A DNA stretch of 64,000 nucleotides, from NCBI GenBank assembly GCA_025201345.1, contig JAIXMG010000015.1, positions 434,001 through 498,000 of the forward strand, in the 5' to 3' direction. The notes beneath the pieces were generated by a model. That model saw only the letters and a program-made list of their open reading frames with translations, was not told the DNA's origin and made no database searches. A program made the translations under genes and the position numbers. Shown here piece by piece: positions 1-10,676 of this stretch. Numbering within the stretch: position 1 is the first letter of the stretch; each line of letters opens with the position of its first letter. The stretch is from Thamnidium elegans. Its lineage: Eukaryota > Mucoromycota > Mucoromycetes > Mucorales > Mucoraceae.

Positions 1-1740
1 TTCCCAGTAGTATATCCATATGGTCCAATGAGTAGTAGACAGTATGGTGAAATATTTGGGACGTTGACGTTTTCGGATTGGGACAGGTGATTCAAGAGAG
101 AGAAGCGTGGTTAATATGTCGGGAATAGTGATGATCAGATCCGGAAAGTACTTGGGTATAATTATCGACCATATTTCTTGTTTTATTGGACAATTTATCA
201 TAAAGTGGGAAAGGTTGTCTTCAGCACCGTTACATAGACGACATTGGGAGGAGGAGACAGTTTTGATGGTATGAAGAAATTTGGTAATGGGCAATTTCTT
301 TGAGAGGGTTCGGTACCATAACGCTCGAGCTTGTAATAACATGGGGGTTTCCCAAAAGGTTGCTAACTCCACAGCAGGGATCAGTAAAGCCGCCTTTCTT
401 AATTGTTCATCATTTGAACTTCGATATTCTGCAGGGTTGAAATATTTCCAGGAGTCCATAGCTTTAAATGCGTCGGTTACCGTTGTATCGCTTTTTTCGA
501 ATTCAGCGCTGTCTACCGTTTGAAGAATGAAGTTCCAAACAAATGGTTGCAGTTGAATCGTTCGCTCAACAAGTAGATGTCGATATAGTATTCGACATAG
601 ACCGGGTTTATAATCATATTCACCCAATACTTTGGGTCGGAGTCGTTGCAGTATAGGATCATAGCAAAAGAACTTGTTTGCTGGGAAATGGGGATGTTTG
701 AGTAACCAATGGCAAGCCGGTATCGACTGAAAGAAATAGCTTAGCGGTAATAACAGTAGGTTCTTGAGAGATAAGGATGATATGTCTGGCTGATATTTAA
801 AGTAATCGAAAGCTTTATACATTGCATGCAGTATTGACGTAGGGTGATTCAGTTCATGACGCCTTAAGGATGGAATAAAAAACGACAGAGTTAACAACGA
901 GGATCCCGGGTTGATCAGCTGCAAATGGTAGTCCATTAATGGTTTTACAAGTACTGATGGAGGAGAAGAGAAGAATACATGACGAAGATGGCGAATTTGT
1001 AATGACATAAAATGTTTATGAGGAGATAGTACCCCGAGACCTCCTTGGTGTCTTGGTAAACTCAATTATGCAAACGAGACAAGAGGCCGTTTGTTCAGCC
1101 ATACAAATTGATAGATGGTGGATTGTAGTTGGTTCAAAAATCCTTGAGTAGATTGAAACAACCGTAAGCAATACCATATTTTAGTCATAATTAGCGTATT
1201 CATCACCGTGACCCTTCCTCTTAACGAGATTTTACGACTAGGATAGCTCATTGCAGTAGAACGTATAGTTCGGAGAAGTTTGGTTTGTAACCATTGTCTA
1301 TGAACTGTCGTTGACACCATGTAAAAGCCGAGATACCGAAAAGGTACAGGCGATTGATTGGTGTAGTACTTGTTAATGTTGTCAACTAAAAGTGTATCTT
1401 TCCATGTTTGACCCATTTTTCCACTTAAGGAAAATGCTTCCGTTTTGTCTTGGTTAAATTTCGCATTAGAGACTGAAGAGTAGGAGTCCAGATGTACCTG
1501 CAGTTTATCGTAGTCTTCCTTCGACTGTAGTATCGTACAAATATCATCTGCATAAGCTAATAGCTTAATTGATTGTACCTGGGTTGGTGTTTCATATTTG
1601 TATCCTATTATCGAGTCGTCTTGATTTATAGTCATCAGTAATGGTTCCAAAGCAAGATTAAACAAGATTGGTGATAACGGATCACCTTGTCGTAGTCCTC
1701 GTTGTTGATTAGCAGTTCTCATCGAAAAGACCAACTTCAA
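1..1740 (-). pseudogene. 5'-truncated LINE-type reverse transcriptase, nonsense-broken, runs off the window
   Basis: Reverse transcriptase of a non-LTR retrotransposon. The minus frame from about 1740 reads the RT motif RGLRQGDPLSPILF and then the catalytic YADD (AYADDIC), followed by thumb-like sequence. An in-frame TAA at 1066-1068 interrupts it. The same frame then stays open to base 1 and contains PRHQGGLGVLS and a C-terminal CCHC-type finger (CRLCNGAEDNLSHFMINC, 190-243) typical of LINE ORF2 ends. The endonuclease and the first half of the RT palm are missing upstream of 1740, where an in-frame stop lies a few codons away. This fits 5' truncation during target-primed insertion. The 3' end lies outside the window. 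It is probably a dead copy. Confidence 0.85.
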
Positions 1741-2082
1741 GAAGAAAATTAGAGGGAAAGCATAGTTTTTTATTATAATAGGTCTTATGCTTTAATGGAG
1801 TCATCATCTTTCAAATTTACGTTCTTATATATTCTACTTTATTTCCTCCAAGCAAATTTTTGTTACCAGTTTTGGTCAATCAAGTTTATTTACAAATAAA
1901 ACTGCAGTCAAAATAGTCGTTTTATATACAATGATCCAAACTATGTTTCATGAAGAGAAGAGAGAAAGATGGGAAAAAAAGTGTAGGGGATCAATAATCA
2001 ATAACATGGTAATGAGATTTAATATTGATGGGCTGAATAATGGTAAATAAATCTTAAAAATTAGAATCACTTTGATCTCTGG
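1741..2082. other. Intergenic, no feature recognised
   Basis: AT-rich sequence between the truncated 5' end of the LINE and the MITE. I see no open frame with a recognisable motif and no clear repeat. Confidence 0.5.
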
Positions 2083-2084
2083 TA

Positions 2085-2235
2085 TCACTATGGCGGAACT
2101 TATGGTAACAATGCCCAATATGGTACCTATGTTACCATAATTTTTATATGCAGCGAATCAGATTACAGAATAACTAATATTATGGTAACTTTGTTACCAT
2201 ATTGGGCACTGTTACCATAAGTTCCGCCATAGTGA
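2085..2235. mobile_element. MITE with ~41-bp near-perfect terminal inverted repeats and TA target duplication
   Basis: A 151-bp element begins TCACTATGGCGGAACTTATG and ends with the reverse complement. The outer ~41 bp of the two ends differ at one base (A/G near position 27), and similarity continues through GTTACCATAAT further in. It is flanked by TA on both sides (2083-2084 and 2236-2237), as expected for Tc1/mariner-type integration. Each arm also carries an internal inverted repeat (TTATGGTAAC / GTTACCATAA), so a single strand could fold into several stacked hairpins. There is no coding capacity. The element sits in the last exon of the neighbouring minus-strand gene. Confidence 0.88.
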
Positions 2236-3138
2236 TATGTCCTTGTTCGACAGTTGAAAATCTCCAATTTTTTTGGATGCTGTAGTAATTCGCAACAATC
2301 TAGAATCTTGATTGTGTTGTCAAATGGCAAGTGATCGACTATAATTTTGCAAATATTCTTGCTGTTACTATAAAAAATTTCAGTAATTTATTATCATGAA
2401 ACGTGTTTTTACGACATTACCGTAAAAAGGTTTCGAAATCTTTATAATTGGTTGATAAACCCGCATAACCGAGAATAATTAAGCAAATTTTCTTATTTTG
2501 GTTGATGTAATTGAGCAAATCTAAAAAGTTGAATGGTTAAAATCAAAGATAAATGCATTGGCGACTTTTTTTTACCTTGAGCGTCGCCATCGACATTCAG
2601 TTGTTTTAAAAGATCTTCATTTTTTATCACATCCCTTTCTACCATTAATTCATTGGCATTGGCACAAGGGGAAACGAAAACCTTCTCAACCAACGATCTT
2701 TCTTTTAATCTCCTGGCCATCTGTTGCAATAACCGAATACGAGATTCATCGTTTTCATTTGTTCGAGATTTTCTTGCATAACCTACAATGTTGTATCTTT
2801 CCTTCTTGAGATTTTGAACAAACAACTGATAGTGAGGCAAGTAATCCAGTACTTTTTTTGCTATATCATCTGAAAATCGGATTAACACAGATAAATTATA
2901 TCTAAAAAAGTACTTTACCAATATACTGTTCTTTTACAACAAACAGTGAGCGTACGCTGACTTTCCCGCTGTCACATTGTCTTCTTTTCGAGTGAACAGC
3001 TGTGAAGTCTACATTATTTGCACACCATTTGCCGAAAGAAATAACGGTCTTTTTGTCAAATAAATCGGTATATTTCCAAACCATTGAAAGTATGTCGCTG
3101 TTGGTCAAAGATTTGTATTCATAGACTTCTTCATTCAT
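2163..3138 (-). CDS. Mucorales-type protein with serine-recombinase-like motif (four exons)
   Basis: Spliced model: complement(join(2163..2367,2421..2520,2576..2869,2919..3138)), 819 nt, 272 codons plus stop; introns of 53, 55 and 49 bp are all GT-AG and phases match. The centre reads IVGYARKSR...RIRLLQQMARRL, resembling the Y-A-R-x-S nucleophile motif and following helix of serine recombinases. The next exons give KICLIILGYAGLSTNYKDF, placed like the resolvase second strand/D-R-L-S motif but without its Arg, so catalytic competence is doubtful. I recall similar multicopy proteins in Mucorales; that is memory, not a search. The start at 3138 (MNEEVYEYKSLTNSDIL) overlaps the end of the transposase frame by four bases. 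The last ~23 codons and the stop lie in the MITE, so the natural C-terminus is replaced. Function unproven. Confidence 0.6.
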
Positions 3139-4355
3139 TGGATCACTGGGTTTAAGAAAGGCGAATAAGGTGGGAGATAAAAGCATTTATAGCCTCTATC
3201 TTCTATGCATTTTCTAACTGTCGCAGACTTATGAATAGGTGCATTATCCATAACAATATAATGCCCTTTTAAATTGTTCTTATCCAAAACATCCATCACA
3301 TTTCTTAAGTAACACAAATAATGCTCTGTTCGAGTCCCAATTCTAGCTGTTGTTGTTACAATGCTCCCATCAGCTTTTCTTTTTTTACTACCTGCAATAG
3401 TAATAGGTTTTCTAAGAGATATATCAATTACTCCTTGAGCTGATATTGCCCCTAAGATGGTAATGGAAGTGCCTCGAGAGGTAGGAACAATAGATTTGGT
3501 GGGTTTTCCTTTCTTAGACCAGCCTCGAGAACGACTGATATGAAGATTAAAACCTGCTCCATCAAGAAAAACACAATTCTTTTCGAAGTCCATATCTTTA
3601 TCGGCTATCCATTCGAGAACTGCTTCTCGTCGTTTGAGCTTAACCTCTTCTGAATTTCGCTTTTCTGGAAGCTTTTCTAGTCTTTTAAAACTTAGTGCAC
3701 AATGCTGGCGAACATGGTTATAAAAGGCTGATTTACTTAATTTAAGTTCAGGATATGCTTCTAAAAGTTTATACCTCATCTGTTCTAGAGTGGTTGGAGC
3801 ATAGCTATCAATGATACTAACAATAAAAAAACTGTGCACTCCAGTTAGAATAGTACCTGTACCTTTACTTGGTCCTCTTTTTTTAATTGAAGGTATTCTC
3901 CCAAGTTCTTCCCATTGTCTCTTGAAACGATATGCAGTGCTTTTCGTTATGCCAGCATCTAATGCAGCATCCTTTACAGACACTTGTTCAGTAACTAAAG
4001 TTAAGAACCGGGATATTTGATCCATATTGTAACTACGGTATGTACTTTGTTCTTTTTTTAAATTTTTCTCTTTGACTAAAGTACTAACAAAATTTTCGAT
4101 TCTACTCTTAGTATCAAGCTCACTAATCAAGTTTTCTTCTTCAACACAACTTTCACTAGTTTGTTTTTCAGTCAAATCTGTTTCATTGTGAGAGAGTCCT
4201 TCGGTTAAGTCCTCATCGATTTCCATGGCAGCAGGACTGTACTCGTATCTTGCTCTCATCATCAACGTAAGACTAACAGTTACTTCTCCTGTTAGCTCAT
4301 CCGAATCATCTTGTTCATTGAATGACAGGTATTCGAAATCCATGTTATTATTCAT
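3135..4355 (-). pseudogene. Tc1/IS630-type DDE transposase, truncated before the third catalytic residue
   Basis: DDE-superfamily transposase. The N-terminal third is acidic; a helix-turn-helix follows (ISRFLTLVTEQVSVKDAALD, then KSTAYRFKRQWEELGR and a GP-rich linker), then the catalytic core. The first Asp is in CVFLDGAGFN, the second in HYIVMDNAPIHKSATV, and the family signature LPPYSPFLNP is present. At that point canonical proteins continue I-E-x-x-W; this frame reads VIQ and stops (3135-3137). The third acidic residue and C-terminal helices are absent, and the sequence switches to the start of the recombinase-like gene. Just upstream of the start, the direct repeats CCCAAAAATAG at ~4410-4445 could be the subterminal part of the element. 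An earlier in-frame Met at 4412 precedes low-complexity sequence and is less likely. Probably inactive. Confidence 0.82.
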
Positions 4356-4512
4356 ATTTTTATAGAAAAAAAAAGAAAGGGAGAAGGACTCTTTACAAAA
4401 AAAAAATCCCAAAAATAGTATTGAGCTTTCCCCAAAAATAGCAGTGAAAATCCAGTATTATGAAAATGAAGCATTCAACAACAGACTTGTGTTTATAACG
4501 AGTGTGTTTTTT

Positions 4513-4688
4513 TTACAGAAGAAATAATGTCGATAACACCAGATAACTGTTCATTGAATCTATTTGGGTTAACACTCTATGTACGATATGTAGTAAATAG
4601 GCTTTCGCGTTATTCGAAGTCATTTCTTCAGTAACAGCGACGTCATTGTTATAATCGGTATTGCCGTGGAATATTTCTTGAAAGTTCA
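4513..4688 (-). pseudogene. Coding-like fragment, C-terminal remnant of a Mucorales-type repeat protein
   Basis: A minus frame of about 58 codons follows a good acceptor (CACTACTTGCAG) and ends at TAA 4513-4515. It contains VTEEMTSNNAKAYLLHIVHR, with normal amino-acid composition. I associate this type of ending with dispersed Mucorales hypothetical proteins, but only from memory. The upstream sequence (4700-4980) is a poor microsatellite-like tract with no clear partner exon. Confidence 0.35.
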
Positions 4689-4985
4689 CTGCAAGTAGTG
4701 TGTAAGAATGATAACAATAGGGATAATAATAATGAGAATAAGAATAATAGGAATAAAAAAAACAATAATAAAAGTCTGATTTATGGGGAGGTCATAAGAA
4801 GTTCTTCTTGCAGAAATACATCTAATTTAACCACGTTATGGTGTACTGGGAGATTAGCCGTATTAAGCTATCCTTGCAACTTAAAGTAATAGGAGAACTG
4901 TTACATCGATAGATTGAACATATCTCGAGATCGCAAAGCCAGAGTTTCCAGATTCGGATTTTTTTTTTTTTTCAAATAGCATTTA

Positions 4986-5102
4986 TCAGAACTCATTAGC
5001 TTCTTCTTCGGTTAAATTCGTTTGGTAATATAGCGAACGTACCTCAACTATGGGCTTCTGCCTTTTATTGGTTGATAGAATAGGAAATAAACTGATCGTC
5101 AT
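4986..5102 (-). other. Short coding-like ORF, unassigned
   Basis: A 38-codon frame starts at an ATG and ends EEEANEF-stop. It has balanced composition (LSTNKRQKPIVEVRSLYYQ) and is preceded by a pyrimidine tract and a possible acceptor CGATCAG. It could be a terminal exon or a relic. No family recognised. The rest of 4356-5389 is low-complexity AT sequence. Confidence 0.25.
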
Positions 5103-5389
5103 TAAAAGTTGATAAATAAGGATAAAAAAAACAAACAAATAGAAATAGCAATAAGTACAAAGGTAGGTCTTGAGATAAGTTTCAACTTGAATTTCTTTTT
5201 ATTATGATTTTGAAGATATATATATATTCATATAAAAAAAGGCCAGTGAAGAATAATGAAGGTTTGATGAATATGTATAATAGCTTTTTTTTTTTTTGAA
5301 AGAAAGTTTTTTTTTTTTTAAAAGCGATGATGATATGTATATATAGAATTACAATATTTGATAAGAAAGAAAAGTACAGTAGCAGATGA

Positions 5390-7264
5390 TCAATCATCAG
5401 ACGTCCAGCCCCAAGACACAACAAAGCTTAAAGAGAATAAAATAACACAGATCTTGAAGATAAATGCATAATCCTCCGTGTTACTTGTATCCGATTGCAA
5501 GATATATCCAGCTATAAGAGCTCCAATGGCGGGACCAATACTACTATATAAAGCAGATATGTTTGCTCTATGCTTCATGCGATCGTATTGGCTCCACATG
5601 ATTAAATTCACTTGGTCTGCTCCGCTTAACCATATCAATTGAAATGCGATGGCTACATTTTTTTTTTTTTTTTAAAAAAAAAAGATGTTAAAACAGATAA
5701 AACAAAAAGATCCTATATAAAAGAGTCATTTATTTACCTTGTAAAGCTTGTAACACGAGTAAAGAAACATGTGTTGTAGCGCTATCGGGCTTCAAACATG
5801 GATATAATATAGCACATAAGATTAAAATGATATGTACAGATGTTGTAATCAAAGTCAAGTTGAGTTGATGAATAAACCACTAACAGATTATTATAAATTA
5901 GATGACGAAAATGTATAAAGAACAAAATAATTACTCTTTCAATCGTAAATGACACAATCATTTCAAAAGTTGCTTGAACCATTACCAAACAAGCAATTGT
6001 ATACATGGATACTTGAAGTATAGTATAAACATAGATGAATAAAAAAGTATTCAACAATGTAGAACTAATACCCAAAATAAACAATGTGAGTGAAAGTGTC
6101 TGTGTTTTCCAACTATCGATCTTGTTTTGATGATGATAATAAAATGGGTTCTGATTTACTAACAAATTATCTTGTAAATTATCTTGTTCTGGTCTCATCC
6201 AAGAAAAGAAAGCGACGAGTGGATCAGTTGGTGTGGGTAGTGGAAGCAAGGCTAATGCATTGGATGGTACAGTAGGTATAATCGTCATTGATAAATGATG
6301 CTCTTCGTCGTTATTGTTATGTCGAGAAGGGTATGAATGATGTAATCTACTACAAAAGGAAGGAGTGCTATCATAACTATTAATATGTCTTAATGAATCA
6401 TCCGTGTTTGTAAACATTCTATCCAGTTGACTTGCATCCTCTTCTGATATATGAGATAGTTGTTCACCAAAGATACTGTATGGCTTATAAGAAGGAAATA
6501 AAATACTGTTTTGATCAGCAGTCAAATGAAGAGCATTTTTTAACAATAAAGGTGCTTGTTCTTCACTGATATCAAGTTGATTTGCATTGGCTGGCTCAAC
6601 TGATGTAAATAAAAGGGAGATTAATAGTAAAAATACCATTCCGGTGATCCACATTGTTAATAAAATTGTATCAAGAAATCTATCTTCAGTTATGCTGATA
6701 AGCCATCCTATCAATCCAGTCATAATGATTGTAGTTGTTTTACCCCATCGCACATAGGATCCTAATTTGGATATAATAAGTAATTTAAGTATTATAGGAG
6801 GTGAAATAGATTATGCACGTCAACAAATATAGGTATTTCTTACCATAAAATAACACTCTGTAATCTCCCAGCGTTTTTATAATAGCACTATCAATTAAAC
6901 TTCCCAAAGGTTGATAAAATAAACCATTTAAAACTGTACAGGCTACAACTGCTATCCAAAACCCTACTGTTTTATCTGGTTCTTCATCATTAAAACCTGA
7001 TGGTGATAATGATAATAATATAACAAACGCAAATGATGAAAGTGTCGTTAAACTAGCAATAGCCGCTCCATATAAATGTGATCGATTATCCACAACTGCA
7101 GTCCATGTTCCAGAGAATAGTCTTAGTATATATACAATAGCTACAAGAAAAGAAACTTGTAAAGCAGTCAACTGTAACTGGTTGACAAAATAAAGTGGGA
7201 TAAATGGTTCTAGCGTGCTTGTTATTGCATGAGCCGTAATCAACAGCCTTGGCCAGTACAGCAT
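5390..7264 (-). CDS. Major facilitator superfamily transporter (MFS_1-like / MFSD6-like)
   Basis: Spliced model: complement(join(5390..5652,5738..5879,5935..6761,6844..7264)), 1653 nt, 550 aa; all introns GT-AG. The N-terminus (LYWPRLLITAHAITSTLEPF, then IPLYFVNQLQLTALQVSFLV) matches the first helices of the MFS_1-like group, followed by the DNRS loop after helix 2. Six N-terminal helices are separated from the C-terminal set by a hydrophilic cytoplasmic loop of roughly 150 residues rich in Ser, His and Asn. The C-terminal half ends with an ALYSSIGPAIGALIAGYIL helix pair and a short SWGWTSDD tail. Substrate cannot be inferred. A longer N-terminus reached through an upstream exon (7267-7437) is possible, but no acceptor is convincing there. 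The neighbours are unrelated. Confidence 0.85.
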
Positions 7265-8975
7265 TTTTTTTTTATATGTGCGATATAAGGTATAAAAAAA
7301 AAAAAAAAAAGTGGAAAGAAAAATGGAAAAAGGGTAAATGGGAAAAAATAAAGAAAATTATATGTAACGCACACGCCACTTAATAAATAGTCAATCACGT
7401 TATATGAACTAGTGACGCTTTTTGCTTTGAGTTTCAATAGAACTAAAAAATAATGGATTTATTCTTTTTCTTTTTTCTTTTTCTCTCCCTCCTTTTTAAA
7501 TATGAAAAATATACTTGTAAATATCATGAATTCAGGGCCGTAAAATGAACACTATCTATCAACATCAGAACGGGCTTTTTTTCGTCAGTTTCTCTGTTCG
7601 AATTTACATTTGAACCACTGCCGCCCGGTGTCATTTATACATGTTTACTGAAAAAGAGAAAAAACCAGTTAAAATTCCTCATGTACCACCAAAATCCCCT
7701 CATTTTGAATTTTCCCTTCTTTCTTATCAAAATATATAATCGCGTTTCTTTCCGAGATAAAATAAATGATCGACTTTGCAGAAACTTTTTTTGATGTTAT
7801 TATTTTTTTCTGCTCTTCTTCTTTATATCTCCGATAAAAAAAGGGTTTCTATGTGTTACCAAAGTTATTGATGTTAACGACTATATTACATCAATATTTT
7901 TGTTACACCGATTGTAAAGCATGTTGTTTACTGCATGTGATATCCCAAAATCCTTTTATGTCAGACGTAAAGGGAAGCATGTATTATTGTTTCAAACTTT
8001 TTATTTCTCACACGTAAAAAAATAATAAAAAAAAGAGTTTTTATTTTACCGAGAATAATTACAAGCTGACAAAAACCTCGGTTATTTTTCTGACAGGTTT
8101 TATTCGATTCTTTTTTGATTTAAAGACCGAGGATGAAAGAAAAGACTTGTAAAAAGCAAGGCTTAGACTTGCTTATAATATCAAATGGAGGCGGAGGGAT
8201 TTTTATTATAATTAGACTGTTTTATATAGTTACTACAGCAGAAAAAACGTTCGGATCTCATATGAACCTTAAAAGTTCAAATAATACTCAGCTCAAGCTG
8301 CATATGTAAACAATCTGTTCCTGCGTCTTCTTAAACACAAAAGTCTTTCTGAGCACTTGATTCTAAATATAATAGCTTCGTTTTGTACAAGTAGTACAAT
8401 AATAGTCTTTCTCAAATCAGTGTGCAAGATAAGGGATATATAAGGTTACTTTGTACATTGCATAAAAGTTGTATTATAATCTTGTATCATTCTGAATCAA
8501 GTCTTTTTAATTTATACTTTTTGTTGTTTAAATAATCATGCTCAAGACAAGCAATAATAATAAAGGCCCTTGAAAAGAGAACCGGGGAATAATAGTATCT
8601 CAAATTTATACATATTGATAGTTTTTTTTTTTTTTTTCGCTTGTGTGTTCACACTAATCCAGAACAAAATAGACTGCGATTTTTTGGACCCTGTTGTTAC
8701 TAGGGGTTTCGAGATGTAAGAATAAAAATCGCGTACGTGTTGCTACCCCTACAGTGCAATTAATAACTACTTAGTATCTAGAGTCTTATTCGCATGTTAA
8801 GTATTAATACATTTTTTTTTTTCGTTTATATTTGTTTTTTATTATGGTCAATTGAACTGAACGTCAATACTTTTTGTATAAGTGAAAGTCAGTATCATGT
8901 AAATATATTCTCAGTTCTCGACTCTAAGATAAACCCCCGCTTCGAGAAATAGTTCGAGGCCAAGAAATAAGTAGA

Positions 8976-9025
<50 letters not shown>

Positions 9026-9357
9026 AAACAACCGTGAAAGTTAAACGAAGAAAAGTAATGATTTTAGGCCCTATTATTTATATTATGCTACCTAAAGGCA
9101 CGAACAAATTTCAGATGAGACGGGAACCCAGGTAACTGGAGCATATGTCTAAAAATGGATTTTATGTCTATTACTTAATTTAACTTTTTTTTTTTTTTTT
9201 TTTTTTTCATGCATGCAATGCTACGAGTTTATTATAGGATTGTCAGTTACAAAGAAAGAGAGAAAAATATATTTAAAACTATCTATTTTTTTTTATTGAA
9301 AGTAATGTACAATGATTATATATTTGCCACGCATTATACTAGGTATTACAAAACGTT
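7265..9357. other. Long intergenic region, no gene recognised
   Basis: About 2.1 kb without a convincing coding frame on either strand. It is AT-rich with many T or A runs, including a 44-base T homopolymer at 8978-9021 and a 20-plus T run near 9185-9207. No transposon end, tRNA or other RNA gene was recognised. Confidence 0.5.
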
Positions 9358-10504
9358 TTAAATAAAAGATTTCTGAGTAAACATCATAGCTTGATTTTCA
9401 AACCGAAGAAAGGGACACAAAAACAATTTACTGGTAAGACTAAGGAAGACCATGGTTAAAACTATAGAAACTATTCTGGGTATCTTGTCTATAATGTATT
9501 TCGGTACAGGTACCATGCACTGTAAGTAAACAGCAGCCCCCTGAATCATAAAAAAGCAAAATTGTTCAAGCGTAATTTCTCGATTCACTACAGTCATGAT
9601 GGTTTCATGCATTAAAGCGCTAATAAAAAAAGCGCGTAGTCTTTTCAAAGAAACTCTGGCTTCTATTTCCTTTGGCTTTACCCCAGCATATACTTGCTTA
9701 CGTAACAAATGTCGCACCATCAGATTCCATCTATTCCCCCAAAAATCTTTTGGACTTTATACATAAAAAGAGTTTTTTTTAAAAAAAAATAAAATTTACA
9801 GTGACATGATAGTACACTTACCTTGTAGCTAAAAATGGTTTATTAAATACCGGCAAGACTCTATAACCCGTTACTATTTGTATAATTGAGCTTAGAATAT
9901 CGTTTGAGATCATAAGGGTGTAACTTTTGAGTCCCATGAGGAATCCGTAATAGATGCATTGAGTTGAATACCAAGGGAATGTAAAAAAATCGTTATAATC
10001 TTCCAAAAGGAATGGTGTTAAAAATATACTTCCCATAGTCATAACAAAAATAACTCCAATAAATCTAATTAAACCTTCCATTCTCACTTGATTATATGTT
10101 AGGGTGGTACCATTGGGCTGTTGATCTGATTTTTGTGTAAAGCCCTCAATACCTATAGATTTTAACCAAGATAAAAATGATTGTGGAGACTTAATAGTTT
10201 CGTCTTTTATTTGTCGATCTTTATATTTTTGCGAGCAAAATGCACCTACAGAGGCAACAAACCAAGGTGCGGCGATAAATGGTGTCGTAAAGCCGTGATT
10301 CGACGGCCCGATTAAGAAAGGTAGTAATATATGGAATAGTGTATACCAAGTTTTATACTTTTGGTATGGTATCGATGTTCGGCAGTAGAGGTAATAATCA
10401 ACTAGTACTATTACTATATAAAAAAGAGTGTGCGGAAATAGATCTAGCAAAAGAACTGGACCAGGAACTGGTATATTGATAAGAGGTTTACTTGGATCGC
10501 TCAT
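9358..10504 (-). CDS. Membrane-bound O-acyltransferase, wax-synthase/MBOAT_2-like
   Basis: Spliced model: complement(join(9358..9754,9822..10504)), 1080 nt, 359 aa, with one 67-bp GT-AG intron. The protein is strongly hydrophobic with about eight membrane segments. The exon junction encodes the MBOAT hallmark SPKDFWGNRWN, followed by an Arg/Lys-rich segment and FFISALMHE, which holds the conserved catalytic His in the next helix. The family transfers acyl groups from acyl-CoA to lipid alcohols, sterols or similar acceptors in the ER; the acceptor here is unknown. The start at 10504 (MSDPSKPLINIPVPGPVLLL) is preferred over an in-frame Met 32 codons upstream, because the extra segment is poly-A-derived low complexity. 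It is near usual length for the wax-synthase-domain subgroup. Confidence 0.82.
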
Positions 10505-10676
10505 TTTGTTTTCCTTGAAGAAAAAAAAAAAAAAGTAGTTGAAAAAGGGATATACAGTGATACTAATCCTACTAATATATTTTAACAAATGTTCGTCCAA
10601 TACGGCTTTAAACGCCGGTTCAAAAATAATTTTTACAAATGGTAAAAAAAAAAAAGCGCAGGTCTGAGAGTATGTA

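Noticed and set aside
7240..7437. Upstream exon of the MFS transporter
   Set aside because: It has poly-Phe/Pro content through T-runs and no convincing acceptor before the first transmembrane segment.
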